DNA of 64,000 bases, from the NCBI GenBank assembly GCA_030998225.1, contig JAPYXD010000459.1, forward strand, positions 1,116,001 to 1,180,000, given 5' to 3'. Origin of the DNA: Diplolepis rosae. Lineage: Eukaryota > Arthropoda > Insecta > Hymenoptera > Diplolepididae. Shown piece by piece: positions 1 to 11,315 of the stretch. How positions within the stretch are numbered: position 1 is the first letter of the stretch; each line of letters starts with the position of its first letter. Under the pieces are notes generated by a model. The model did no database searches. It saw only the letters and a list, made by a program, of their open reading frames with translations, and was not told the origin of the DNA. The translations under genes and the position numbers were made by a program.

Positions 1-728
1 TCTAAAAAATATTTATTTTTATTTGTGATGATTAAAAATTATTTAAATCCAGTATTATCTCCATATTAACGGATAGAACAATGATATGTAAACATTTGTT
101 ATTTCTTAAAATTCTTATAAACTAGAAAATTAATAAAAATTTTAATAGTCATTGTAAATATCAACTAAGAATGAAAGGAAAGGAAATAAAGGAAACACGT
201 TCTTGGATCAAAAAACATATAAGAGAGCTCCACTTAAGCGCCACCTTTATGCGTGGCCATTTCGGTCCTGCCTCAACGAAGGAGGCGAGCAACAAACCGG
301 CTGAGAACCGTGATCGTCGATTAAAATTCAACTTAGATACGATTGAACATTATTAATCGTATCTCGGGTACCCATGAATATTTTTGAAGTATTCTTGGCT
401 TAAATTAAAGATAAAATTTTAGACTGTATGTTGTATAATTTTCAGATTTTAAAAAAATTTTCCTTAAGTCATGCTAAAAGTTGAAGTTGAGGTAGAGAAT
501 TTGAGAAAATCTTGAATTTTTTTTTAACTCCTCACGTACTGTATTATTTTTAGAAGATCAAAAAAATATTCGTTGAGCATCACTAGAAGGGGAATTTCAT
601 AAGCTTGCCAACTGTTTTTTTAAAAATGCCCTATCTCTTTTTTTAACCGAGATATCGTGATTCAAAGTCAGCAGTGATTTTTAATAGTGCTCACAAGCAC
701 CGTGCGCACAATTTCCGACGGCAGTGTA
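1..728. other. AT-rich DNA, no gene seen
   Basis: Only short open frames occur here and none has a recognisable motif. A stretch near 685-710 loosely resembles the 'tttttgatagtgctcat' segment of repeat family A, but it is too short to call. Confidence 0.5.
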
Positions 729-770
729 CATAACTAAACGCATTCCTAACGCCGAAAACCTCTCGGTTAT
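729..770 (-). repeat. Fragment of tRNA-like SINE B
   Basis: The stretch reading aactaaacgcattcctaac and continuing to 'acctctcgg' matches the tRNA-like head of the SINE B copies at 2271-2330 and 46440-46560. Only the head is kept. It lies about 130 bases from the second, split copy. Confidence 0.4.
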
Positions 771-959
771 TCTTGCTTGACATATTCCGAACGAAATCTC
801 GCTTATAATCTACTACTGAGTTGGACAGATTTGAATCGACACTACGCAGTCAATCGGAACACCAACTCACTATTACAAACACTCACTACATATATATTTG
901 CTTGTTTAAACGATATTAAAATTATTACTAATTGCTGCGGGTTCGAACCCTACTACTTA

Positions 960-2270
960 CAAGGTGCGTTCCCAAATAAACGAGACTTTTGTCATAAAAA
1001 TTTTTTTAGTGGCGCCATCTGTGAATCAGGTAGTGCGTTGGAAAGTTATATGCCTCCCTGACTTCCAATGACAGTTTCATGACATTCGGTTCAGTGGAAG
1101 CGAAGTTATTGCGTCTAAAGTGTCAGTGTGTTTGTGTCATCGGTACAAAAATGAGTTTCGAACAAAGAGCTAATATCAAATTTTGTTTTAAAATCGGTTA
1201 AACGTTTACCAAAACATGTAAATTGATGACAAAAGTTTATGGCGATGATTGTCTATCTCGTGCCAGAGTTCATGAGTGGTTTACACGTTTCAGAAATGGT
1301 CGTGAGGACATAAATGATGATGAACATACGGGCCGCCCAAAATCAGTGATCGCCGAAAACTCCATCAAAATTTTGCGTGAATTTATCAAAAATGAGCCGA
1401 AATCATCTTTGAAATTCATGGAATCGGAGTTGAATATCTCCAAAACATCGATTTATCGCATTTTAACCGATCATTTGGTCTTACGAAAGGTCTGTGCACG
1501 TTTTGTTCCCCACAAGTTAACTGATGACCAAAAATTGCTCAGAATTCAACATTCGAAAGACCATTAAAGAGACGAGAAAAGACGAGAACTTCCTTTACAA
1601 CATTGTAACTGGTGATGAAACGTGGTGTTTCCAGTATGAACCCGAAACCAAGCGTCAAAGTGCCGAATGGAAGGCCCCAGACGAGCCACCACCCTAAAAA
1701 TCGCGTTTGGAGAAGTCAAAAATCAAGTCGATGCTCATTTGTTTTTACGATTCCAAGGGAATTGTCCACAAGGAGTTCGTGCCAACGGGCCAAACCGTCA
1801 ATGCAATTTTCTATCTTGGCGTTTTGAAGCGTTTGTTGCATCGCATTCGCCGAATTCGGCCTGAATACCGCGAAGGAGGAAGCTGGCGCTTATTGCATGA
1901 TAATGCACCATCTCATCGATCCACTCTTGTGACTGATTTTTTTACTAGAAATCGCATTTTAACCATCAATCACTCACCGTATTCGCCTGATATGGGTCTC
2001 TGTGACTTCTACCTATTCGGGAAATTGCATTTGGCCATGAAAGGAAAACGTTTTGCGTCCGTAGAGGCCATCCAAAAGGCTTGTACCGACATCCTGGAGG
2101 ACATTCCGGTCAATGACCTGAAACACTCTTTCGAAAAGCTTTTGGATCGCGCGAAACAGTGTATCGAGGCCGGAGGGGACTATTTTGAATAAATAAACTC
2201 GAATTTATCAGAACAAAGCTCCTGTCGTTTCAATTTTAGCTCAGTCTCGTTTATCTTGGAACGCACTTTG
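960..2270 (+). mobile_element. mariner element with intact ends
   Basis: The 1311-base element is bounded by ~28-base inverted repeats (left CAAGGTGCGTTCCC, right end read inward CAAAGTGCGTTCC) and by the TA target duplications 958-959 and 2271-2272. These are hallmarks of Tc1/mariner insertion. The interior encodes a broken transposase. The element sits inside a SINE B copy, so it is the younger of the two. Confidence 0.9.
1151..2192 (+). pseudogene. mariner transposase, broken (DD34D)
   Basis: The frame starts at ATG 1151 (MSFEQRANIKFCFK) and runs through the paired helix-turn-helix DNA-binding region, with GRPKS and the NISKTSIYRIL helix. It continues into the catalytic part. Visible catalytic motifs are GDETW (near 1611), HDNAPSHRS (near 1900) and YSPDMGLCDFYLF (near 1980), so the DD34D triad is present. 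The end is GGDYFE at 2189. Three lesions inactivate it: a stop at 1199-1201, a frameshift near 1563, and a stop at 1695-1697. An intact enzyme would be ~345 residues and would cut and paste the element at TA sites. The catalytic residues survive, so decay is fairly recent. Confidence 0.9.
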
Positions 2271-2330
2271 TATAACTAACGCATTACTAAAATACCGACT
2301 AATTCTAGCGGATACGCGCTATGAAAATTT

Positions 2331-3885
2331 TTAACGTTCTTTCATATACTATATATCGATCATATAAGACGTCGCCCGCTAAATTAATATATGATAATAA
2401 ATTTAAATTTGTTAGCGATTCATTTTACAGGCTATGTAAAATTGGCCATTGTTAACGAGTGTAGAAGAAATAATTGTGTTATACAAGAAGAAGAGCGATT
2501 TTGTCTCGCGTGAATTGCTAGCCCAAGCGAAGCTCGACACAATCGCCCTGTCTCTCCCCTTATGGCAAAATATAAATATATTATAAATTATCGGGGACCA
2601 ACAAAATGGAGTATTAAAATTGCATAGCCGGTTGTTCAAGGGAACCCCACAATTGGGACAAAATTTCCCGATCAGAACATGACGTTCTGACGCTAAGGAC
2701 TTCTAACGAAAATATGAATCGACTAACACCCGATTAGTACCCTACTTTTAATGGCGACAAATAGAGATTTTTCTACTCTAGACATATTTGCAATTGATTG
2801 AAATATTTTATGTAAATTTACCTGTAGCATCACTGGCAACTAGGAGAGTACATAATAAAGTAGCAGTAACAATATTCATTTTGCAAAATGAGATCAATCG
2901 TGCCACTGAGATTTTCAAATTGAAACTATTAACTATGAAAGATATGCTCTGTCTATATATAACAGCTGTGAATTTATGATTTACATAAACCTATATCTCG
3001 CTACCAACACAATATAATAAATTTGACCGTGAATGTACGTCATAAATACCGATACAGTTTTCGGAGAAGATTGGAATATATGTGACGTGCCACGAGAGAT
3101 GGGGATTAACGCGGAAGAATAGAATTTTCCAGGGCGAGCGTAGAAGTCGCGCCTATTTCAAATTGAAAGGCGACTCCCTAAAATCTGCTCCTCCACTTAC
3201 AACTGCACTCTCACTTATCGTTCGACATACAGCAGGCGGCACCGCGCGTTAGCTTGTAGTGGTGAGTAGTGGGAGATGTTTTCGTTGGTCTAGAGTCTCA
3301 CTGAAAAATGCGCTATTTACGGCCTCCCGGAAAGCTGTTTTTTATAGGGAATAATGCTGGAAATTTTTTTCTGACTTTTGTGTTAGATAAATCAACTCAA
3401 AAACTATCAACAGAGACAATCAACGGGATTTCATATACAAAATTGTCCACACTCAATAAATTTCTCTATTCATACATTTTTTTATTATTATGTTATTTTT
3501 GGTTTCTTATAAAAATAATAGAAATTATTCTCACATTCTTAATACAATTAGTTTTTTTAATTCATCGCACAAGATTTCGACAAATCGTAGTGCCATAAAT
3601 AATTTTGCATGACTACATTTTTAGTAGTTGTTATTATAAGATATACCTCTCATGAATTCTTCTTATTCCTTTTGGTTTTATGCGCACTGAGCGACAAGTG
3701 CCAACTTTTTTATGACTTCAATGTCCTTCTTGATAAAGTAGATAAACATTTCTAGAATATTTGAAGACAAACAGAGATAATCAAAAAAATAATCTGATGT
3801 ACATCTAACTTTTTAACCATCAGAGTTCAAAGGAAAATAACTGACGAGCAAACTTACTTGCTTTTGGCTTGCACACTGAAAAATA
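2331..3885. other. Unannotated AT-rich DNA
   Basis: Short frames such as 2412-2639 (minus) and 3308-3598 (plus) show no motif. A slightly GC-richer patch lies at 3150-3300. No repeat partner was found within the window. Confidence 0.4.
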
Positions 3886-4044
3886 TAATTTAACTGAATT
3901 ATTTTTACATTCTCATCATGGATGAGAAGGTATTGGTTTTATGTGAACAATGACTTTCGAAATGTTCATCAAATCTTTACGTTTTGAGACCCCCTGAGTC
4001 AGAAAAAACGGTTTTTACGAAAGTGTCTGTCTCTCTGTCTGTCT

Positions 4045-5818
4045 CCCGTGCAGAAATTTCATTTAGGATATAGTAGGGCCCTGTCTACTTTTCCCTACTT
4101 CTAGTCGGGATCTAGTAGGGAAAAGTAGTCAGGCCCCATCTACTTCTGTAACGCTGTTTTAGGCAGGCCCTATTTTAGACATCTAGTCGGGCCCTGATTA
4201 GAACACATATCTATTGCCTAACCGTACAATGGGGCCCCAGCTACACGGAGAAAAATAGTTGAAGTAATTTTACTCAACTCTGTCGATTAAACTTGGGATA
4301 TAAGGACATTTGAACATCTATTAAATACTAGTCGGGTAAAATTAATTTGATATATACCTAATTCACCAAAAGTGAATAACAATAAGCGTTACATATTATT
4401 TCAACTGGCAATGGTATGGTTCTCTCAAATAAAAAAAAATTCTTACCTCAAGCCTGCCAATAGTCATCCGGTATATACATAAACAACTTACAAATACATT
4501 CACACCATTACGGACGTAGTCAATCATATTTCAAATTACAAATACACTTAAACATATAGCCTTACATATATAAACCTAATAACAACACTTATATATAGTA
4601 CGATACGCTTTTGTCGAATCACGCACACGCTCGCTTACAATGCTGAGATATAAAATTTGGAACTTTCTTATATAGTGACTGCATGAGTTATTCAGAGCTT
4701 GTGAGAGTAAGTGCCGTCAATAAAATTTTGTAGCCTTACTCAAGTAAAAATAAATCAACTTTTCTCATAAATGATTAATAAAATATTTTTAAAAATTAAT
4801 ATAATTAATCAATTATTATGACTATGATTATTGATATATATAATATAATTATTAAATTACATTTAGTATACATTTTTATTATAACAACGTATGAAGTTTA
4901 GTGAAACTAAATTTTCAAATGTACATTAAAAAATTGCATTATTATTAAGAAGTATCTTGTATAAAAACATTTAAAAGAAGGTTCTTTTATTTTCTGTGTT
5001 TTATATTTTCAAAATATGGATTTTACATTTGCGAATTCCAAATTATTATTCTGCCTGAGTAATTTATGTGATATTTCATATTTTATGTAATACACTTATC
5101 GATTTTTTTTTGTATAAATTTTCATAAGATCAATTTAATTTTAAGAATTTAAGTTTTTGAAATAAAAAATTTTTCATGTGTGCCCAAGGCGCAGATTACT
5201 TTCATTCGTTCCTGCGTGAATAGATGTAGCTGTTGGAATAAATCTTGCGATTCACGGTTTACTCAACTCTCGATTGAAGCGTAGAGTAGAATGAACGGAA
5301 AGCTCTACTATTTTTGTGATTTAATGAGACTGGTTTTTGAGAATTATACTACGAGTAATAATATATATATTTAAAAAATTTTAATGCACGCTTTCATACT
5401 TCACCCTACACTTCTGAATTTTACTCAACTTTGATTAATTTTCGAACATTTAATATATCACAAATAAATACAGTGATACTAAATAACTTCTAACTTGTCC
5501 TTATGTCCCAAATTTGATCGGAAGTTGAGTAAAATTACTTTAACTATTTTTCTTCGTGTATGTAAAGGCCTTTTGCATGAGCATGCGCAGCAAAGAATAT
5601 CTAAACTTTTTATTAAAATAAGGAACTACCTAGGGCCTGACTAAAATCCAAAAATAGGGCCCAACTAGAAGGAACTAGTTTTTCTAGAAACCAAACAGGG
5701 TGAACCTTATCAACGCCTCGCCGGGGCCCGCCTAGAACTTCCTAGTCTACTTTTTCTAGCGAGGGCCTAACCGTAGCCCTACCTTAAATGAGGACAAATC
5801 GGGCGATTTCTGCACGGG
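4045..5818. mobile_element. Nested TIR element with CCCGTGCAGAAAT ends
   Basis: The left end 'cccgtgcagaaatttc' is mirrored at the right by 'gatttctgcacggg' (5805-5818). The surrounding family A sequence resumes immediately outside both ends. The arms (4045-4240 and 5561-5818) are rich in 'tagggcc' and 'ctagt' motifs. The core has been replaced by a second nested element (4244-5558). No coding sequence is visible. Confidence 0.65.
4244..5558. mobile_element. Second-level nested TIR element (CACGGAGAAAAA ends)
   Basis: TIRs of ~65 bases are visible. The left starts CACGGAGAAAAATAGTT with 'aattttactcaact' downstream and 'ataaggaca' at its inner edge. The right mirrors it up to 5558. TA duplications flank it at 4242-4243 and 5559-5560. 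The 1315-base interior is AT-rich with repeated 'actcaact' words and no coding frame, so it is non-autonomous and probably Tc1/mariner-like by target site. Confidence 0.75.
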
Positions 5819-6985
5819 CTGTCTGTCTGTAGTAGGTCGTGTGCGGCATAACTCTCGATAGAATTATCAGATGAATTGAGCTTTAGCACACTTTATTGGA
5901 GCCGAAAAATCAAGGACAAGTTCGTTAACCAGCCAAATCCTATCAAAATTGAGGGATTGAGCACTATTTTTGTGTTTTTGAAAATAACTTTTTGAAAAAA
6001 TCAAAAATTTCAATACTGGTTTTTGATAGTGCTCATAAATCTCTACAAATTATCCCCATAACATTTTCTGATTAAATCAAAATTAGAATTGTTACAGCAT
6101 ATTCAAATTCGAAGAAAATCAATATCAAAATTCCATTTTCCAGTTAAATTATACGAAATACGAAAAAACGTTATGATACAATATTATTTTCTACATAAAA
6201 ATCTACAAATTTGAATTGTAACATTTTTTCATAAGATGCATATTTTTCTTTTTAATTCAAAAAAACAATATTGAAAATCCAAAATTCAATTTTTTAACAA
6301 TAATATGTGAAATACGAAAAAAACGTAAGAATACAAAGTTTGTCGTTTCAAAAAGATCTACAAATTTTGTCTCACACAGTGTCTGACAAAACATATGTTT
6401 TTCATTTCAATTCCAATAAATGCGATAAAAATTCAAAAATTCCATTTTTTAGACAAAATATGTGAGTTACAAAAAAAACGTTTAGATGGAAAATTGTCTG
6501 CCTAAATGAGGTCTAAAAATTCTCATTAAGACATTTCGGGACAGGATGTATATTTTATGTTTTGATTTTTAATATTAAAAAAATTCGATTTTTTTCACCA
6601 AAATATGTGAGATACGAAATAAGCGTTGCTCTGCAAAATCGTTTCCTTAAATAAAGTCTACGATTGTTTTTCCTTTTTGAGATATTTGGAAGATAATAAA
6701 TAAATTATTTTAATCATGTAATTTATTAAAAAGTTACTGAAATGTATACAGGAAATCGAGCGCGAAGCGCAAGCGCCATGATGAGAATGTGTTCCTTAGG
6801 GCTGATAGAGCCTTAAGTAAATTGAATTTCCTGTCTCACTTAAATTCAAAAAGAAATTGAGTGACTTTGAGAAAATGTGTAATTCACATCATCTGTAATA
6901 TTATTATAAAATTGGTTTGAGCTTCAGTATCAAATTATAATAAATAAACTTAAATGTATGCGAAGAGCACAAGACATACTACGAA

Positions 6986-7160
6986 AATACTAAATTATAA
7001 TCACTGTTCCGTTCCACCACGTATGTAAATCGCCAAGTTTTGTCCGCAATCCAGATTTAGACTAAACCAGGGCCCCTGGTTTGATCCCGGCTTTCAATTT
7101 TCCATTACTCCATGTCTGCATTGTAGAAAATAATTAAATTAATTTAATTAAATAATTTAA
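6986..7160. other. Short spacer
   Basis: AT-rich DNA between family A copy 1 and the foldback element. It contains 'aattaaattaatttaattaa', a self-complementary stretch. Nothing else was recognised. Confidence 0.35.
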
Positions 7161-7678
7161 TCCTTATGGGAAATGGCACTTGGCCAACTTTTCTATAACT
7201 TTGGGAAATGATAGTTCATAATATTTAGAACAAAAGTCTCCACGGGCCGAAAGTCTGAAAGTTCATAGTTTATGAGTTACAGCTCGTCAAAATCGAACGA
7301 TTTTACCTATGCACTGTGTAGCGTGATATCCATGTTGGTGTTACCAAGTTTTCATTTTTATCGCCACTTCTTCAAAAATGTGTAACCGGGGAATTTCGAG
7401 TCGCTGTATACGAATACGCTGTCAGATTTTTGGGATTCAAAATGCCCTGGTTACACATTTGTGAAGAAGTGGCGATAAAAATGAAAACTTGGTAACCGCC
7501 TACATGAACATCACGCTACACAGCGCATGGGTAAAATCGTTCGATTTTGACGAGCTGTAGCTCATAAACTATGAACTTTCAGACTTTCGGCCCATGGAGA
7601 CTTTTGTTCTACATATTATGAACTATCATTTTCCAAAGTTATAAAAAAATTGGCCTATTGCCATTTCCCACAAGGATT
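7161..7678. mobile_element. Foldback (long inverted repeat) element
   Basis: The arms 7161-7393 and 7449-7678 are inverted copies. The outer ends read 'atccttatgggaaatggca' and 'gccatttcccacaaggat'. Shared inner words include 'aaatcgaacgattttac' and 'tttatcgccacttcttc'. The spacer is ~55 bases. The arms differ at scattered positions, so this is an old insertion, not an assembly duplicate. No coding potential. Confidence 0.75.
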
Positions 7679-7934
7679 CTGCAAGGTCCTTTGCGATTAC
7701 TTTATCATGTAAAAACGCAAGCAATGTGTCTAACATTTGTCAACTTTCCAACATTTAGTTTCTAGTTCATAGTTCTATAGGCAACGTTAAACTCCAATTT
7801 CTATCTACGAGTATGTAAGAGAGATAACAAGCTCTATAAGGAATGTGGGCCTTAAGACCCTTGCGTCTTTTGTGCTGTAGTCCATTGAACCAACAAGTCC
7901 TTGGTGACTTACTCTTAGAAGTTGCAACAAAATC

Positions 7935-8020
7935 AAAAGTTGTTGTTACAGTCAGCAGTCCTGGAACTGGTATTATACAGTTCTCCATCCGTTCTTATCC
8001 TATGCGAGTCATTTCATATT
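7935..8020 (-). repeat. 3' tail of a LINE (same family as 50.5 kb)
   Basis: The stretch containing 'gtcagcagtcctggaactgg' and 'cgttcttatcctatgcgagt' closely matches 50600-50665, which is the 3' coding end and tail of the LINE at 50515-51655. Only the tail is present here, as expected for a 5'-truncated LINE insertion. Confidence 0.6.
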
Positions 8021-8261
8021 GTGTATACTGTTGGAAATTGATGTATTAAACTTTTACTACATGTAATGGAAGTTTTTTTTAATTACATATTTGATCTATA
8101 TCTTAATTCGTGCGGTTTGCTAAGAGATGGCGTAGCTTGATTATTATTCCACCGTTCCTATATTCCGAACATGCGTTGGAAAGCTACTGTCATTGTGCGT
8201 CTTCTTCAGTATATGTCATTCATTTGAAGCGTAAACAACAATAATTTTTTTTCACTCAAAT

Positions 8262-8678
8262 ATGTCGAACTTTGTGCCTGAAAAAGTGTTTTTGCGGGGA
8301 ATTCTTCTTCATTACTTTAATATGAAGAAAACTGCTGCCAAAAGTCATCTTATTTTGGTGGAAGTTTATGGTGAACATGCTCTAGCTGAGCGAACGTGCC
8401 AAAAGTGGTTTACATGATTTAAAAGTGGTGATTATGGCTTGGAAGACGAATAACGTCCTGGGCAGCCAAAAAAGTTTGAAGATGAAGAACTGGAAGCATT
8501 ACTAGATGAAGATTGCTGTCAAACACATTAAGAGCTCGCAGAATCTTTGGGAGTCACTCAAGCAGCCATTTCAAAACGTTTAAAAGCAGCCGGATACATT
8601 CAAAAGCAAGGAAATTGGGTTCCACGTGAACTCAAGCCGAGAGACGTTGAAAGGCATGTCCGAAATGCTTTTTGTTAA
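8262..8678 (+). pseudogene. mariner transposase N-terminal fragment (cecropia-type)
   Basis: From ATG 8262 one frame reads MSNFVPEKVFLRGILLHYFN and goes on to the AAKSHLILVEVYGEHAL motif. It then covers GQPKKFEDEELEALLDED and LAESLGVTQAAISKRL, and ends near NWVPRELKPRDVERHVRN. This is the helix-turn-helix half of a cecropia/Hsmar1-like mariner. Three in-frame stops (8415, 8451, 8529) are present but no frameshift. The catalytic DDE half is absent, so the copy is 3'-deleted. About 139 codons remain of ~345. Flanking TIRs were not identified with confidence. Confidence 0.85.
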
Positions 8679-9824
8679 TTTAAATATATTTTGATTATAA
8701 GTTATTAAATTTAATATGAATGCATATTTATTTTTCATAATATACAAATCTATCAATTTTAATTTACCACTTGTAGATTAAAGTTTATTGAAATTAATAA
8801 AATGTTTAACAGTGTAGATGATATACATATACATTATAAATGAACCATCACTCAAGCGTTCAAAATTTCGATATTTTAATTTTTCAAACTAATCACTCAA
8901 TTAAAACCTTTAGCATAGGAAACCACATGAGAAACCAAACGGGAAATTGCATATGAAAACCATGGAAGATAAAAAGTTGATGAGCGACATTTTTTTCAAA
9001 ATCTGTTATTTTTCAGTTTTGTGATCTACAATCAAACGCCAACGCGGGATAATTATTGCCGATTTTTTATCGTGTTCAAATGTAAAAAAAATAATAGTCT
9101 ATTTTGCACTTTTGATAACGCCGCTGGTATCGGCATTTCAGAACTTCACAAGTGCCTATTGAGTCTTCTGGGCGTTCAATATTTTTCGAGACGTCAGACC
9201 AGTTTCTAGAAACAAATGAGACTCAGAATGAGATCTATCATAAATTAGAGGTACTGCGGAATCATGTGTACCTTTGTATGCTGCTGTTTTCTTTGTGTAC
9301 AGCTGTATTTGGCTCCGGGCAGTAGTTTACGTCAGATTTTTTTTCACGCTCCATTTTGCATTAAAAAAAGTAGTACAAAAGTAGAAAAATCACAAAATTG
9401 CAATGTAAGTGTTGTTGGAGGATCATTTCTCTACTTCTAGCCCCTTTCATTGATTATTTATCTAATTATTATAACAGCGACGAACTTCGAACAATGGCAA
9501 ATGTAAATACATAGCAACGAAATAATTATTCACCGCTTGGAGATATCGAGTTTAGAACTGCCAATACCTGTGGAGTTATCATCAGAAATAACTTATTCGA
9601 GTGTATCTTCATAACAACAACACAGACATGTCTAAAACTTTACGACAGCACGAACATGATCGATTACTACTTATTCTAAGCATCGATTGAAATTTGTAAT
9701 GATAGAAACCGAAATGCGAACGTTTTTCTGCGCTCCTGTAAAATTTCAAAATTGGTGCTTATCAACTTTTGAACTTCCATGCTTCATATATGATCTGGGC
9801 TCAAATTACAATACGATAGCTCTG
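8679..9824. other. Unannotated AT-rich DNA
   Basis: No repeat partner or coding motif was recognised. The open frame at 9021-9209 shows nothing familiar. Confidence 0.35.
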
Positions 9825-11313
9825 CGAAGAAGCGGAAGAAATTTGGTTTTCCCCAGATAAAATCGGGCATTCGTTAATTATGTGCGCAAGGTCTTATAGC
9901 TCCGCACCACAGCCCACATCAAAACACCATCCTATTCTTCTGTAATGAGACCCGGTGCACACACGCGCAGTCGTCAGGTATGTGACCAGGCTGATATGGC
10001 CCCTGGAAAACCTGTAGCCCATGAACCATAGTCTGGGGGTTTTGAAAGTGACTCTATCGAAATATCGATAAAGTTCACAAAATTAACAATCAATCCAGAC
10101 GCACCCATCCCTATAAGCTGACAGATGAGTATGCCAGGGAGGACCGCATTGAATGTTTCCATTAGGTCCAAGGCTAGAGCAAAAGTACCCTGCGCCCGAC
10201 CGAAACTCTGCAGAATGTCCGTGACCACAGAGGCAATGCAGTCCATGGACGAGCGACTCCTTCTAAATCCAAACTGGTTGCCAGGAATCCACATATTACT
10301 ATCTGCAAGAAATTCAAGACGCTTTTGGACCAGTCCTTCTCAACGATATGGGAGGAAATTTAGCAGAGCCAGCCTTTGGAACGAAAGCCAGTAAGGTGTT
10401 GCCCCTAGAAACCTGGAACCTGGAGTCAACAAATATCTGATTAAAGAGAGACATAAGGAAGTCCCTGACCCGCTCGGACAAACCCAAAAGGACTCCATAG
10501 CCGATACCGTCCAATCCAGGAGCAGAGCACGCATTGCAAGAGCGCATAGCCACAGAGAACTCCTGTTCAGAGAAAGTTCAGTTCATGTCCACTTAACTGT
10601 CCGCCAAATCCTAGTCAAGCCCGCTGAGGGGTCGATGGACTTGCAGAAAGAAACGAAGGAGAGGTGCTTCTGCTTCCTGAAAAATATTTTAACCTCCTCA
10701 ACCCTCCTGTAGGAGACCCTACCCTCCCTAGTCTGACAGGCGATGTACCTCTTGAGCGCATCAAGCCTTCTAATAATAGTATCATCGCACTTCAAGTTCC
10801 ACCAAAGCGGCTGATACCTCCTGCTTCCAGGCAAAGAGGAGGAGCGATAGGCTCCGCAGTGCTCCAGGCTTCTCGTGATCAAACTTGAGAAACTCAGCAT
10901 ATAGTCTAGGCAGATCGGAGCATCCCTCCGGGGTCGATATAGAATTCAGCAACCCATCGTCCACAACCTCACGATAGCGAACCCAAACACATCCAAGTCA
11001 ACCACCACAAGAGTGGTCGGAGCTGTGGGTGTCATCAGTAACACAAACCGAAGCTACACCGATCCTCGAGGCCGCAAAGAAGTTCAGATCCAGATTACCA
11101 CCAGATTGATCCGGATCAGCCAAGAAGGTAGGCAAGGAATCTCTTGAAAATACTGAGAATTATTAACCACTACACCTGGTATGTCCGAATCCTTTTGAAA
11201 GTGAGACGAAATTACTAGTCGAAGATTAAATAGGACGAGATATTTTCGCTCGTTGACATTGCAGGTAGGGCCGTGCCCATTTTCGGCAATCGTCTTTGAC
11301 AGAATGTCACGTA
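9825..11313 (-). pseudogene. Non-LTR retrotransposon (LINE) remnant
   Basis: Reading on the minus strand, the endonuclease end comes first: ENGHGPTCN near 11270 and then TDDTHSSDH near 11020, the conserved SDH of APE-type endonucleases. Reverse transcriptase motifs follow: SAPGLDGIGY (near 10530), FGFRRSRSSMDCI (near 10265) and ALDLMETFNAV (near 10180). Then comes the C-terminal segment GHISLVTYLTT and AHIINECPIL with Cys/His spacing (near 9985-9860). The YADD block is missing, so there is an internal deletion near 10000-10040. Several frameshifts and stops occur. It fits the Jockey/I/R1 group; the clade is not certain. Its upstream end stops at the TA used by the mariner at 11316. Confidence 0.8.
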
Positions 11314-11315
11314 TA

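Larger units (their letters stand above)
905..2330 (-). repeat. tRNA-derived SINE B, split by a mariner
   Basis: On the minus strand, 2330-2271 joined to 959-905 gives a unit matching the copy at 46440-46600. It has a tRNA head, then a perfect internal promoter box B (GGGTTCGAACCC, 939-950), then 'gcagc' and a tail with 'aataatttt' and 'taaac.agc'. The two halves are separated exactly by the mariner at 960-2270 and its TA duplication. The 46.4 kb copy shows the uninterrupted order. tRNA origin is inferred from the box A-like and box B spacing, so the parent tRNA is not known. Confidence 0.6.
3886..6985 (+). repeat. Repeat family A, copy 1 (interrupted)
   Basis: The family begins 'attatttttacattctcatc', then runs through a (TCTG)n tract flanked by 'acgaaagtg' and 'gtcgtgtgcgg'. 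Next come three to four ~150-base subunits each ending near 'atatgtgagatacgaaa', then a 'gagcgcgaagcgc' hairpin (6758-6770). The tail ends 'gcgaagagcacaag'. This copy is cut at 4045-5818 by a nested element, exactly within the TCTG tract. The 5' end contains 'acattctcatcatg' and the post-hairpin segment contains its inverse 'catgatgagaatgt'. No protein is encoded. It may be a non-autonomous DNA element; the superfamily is unresolved. Confidence 0.7.
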
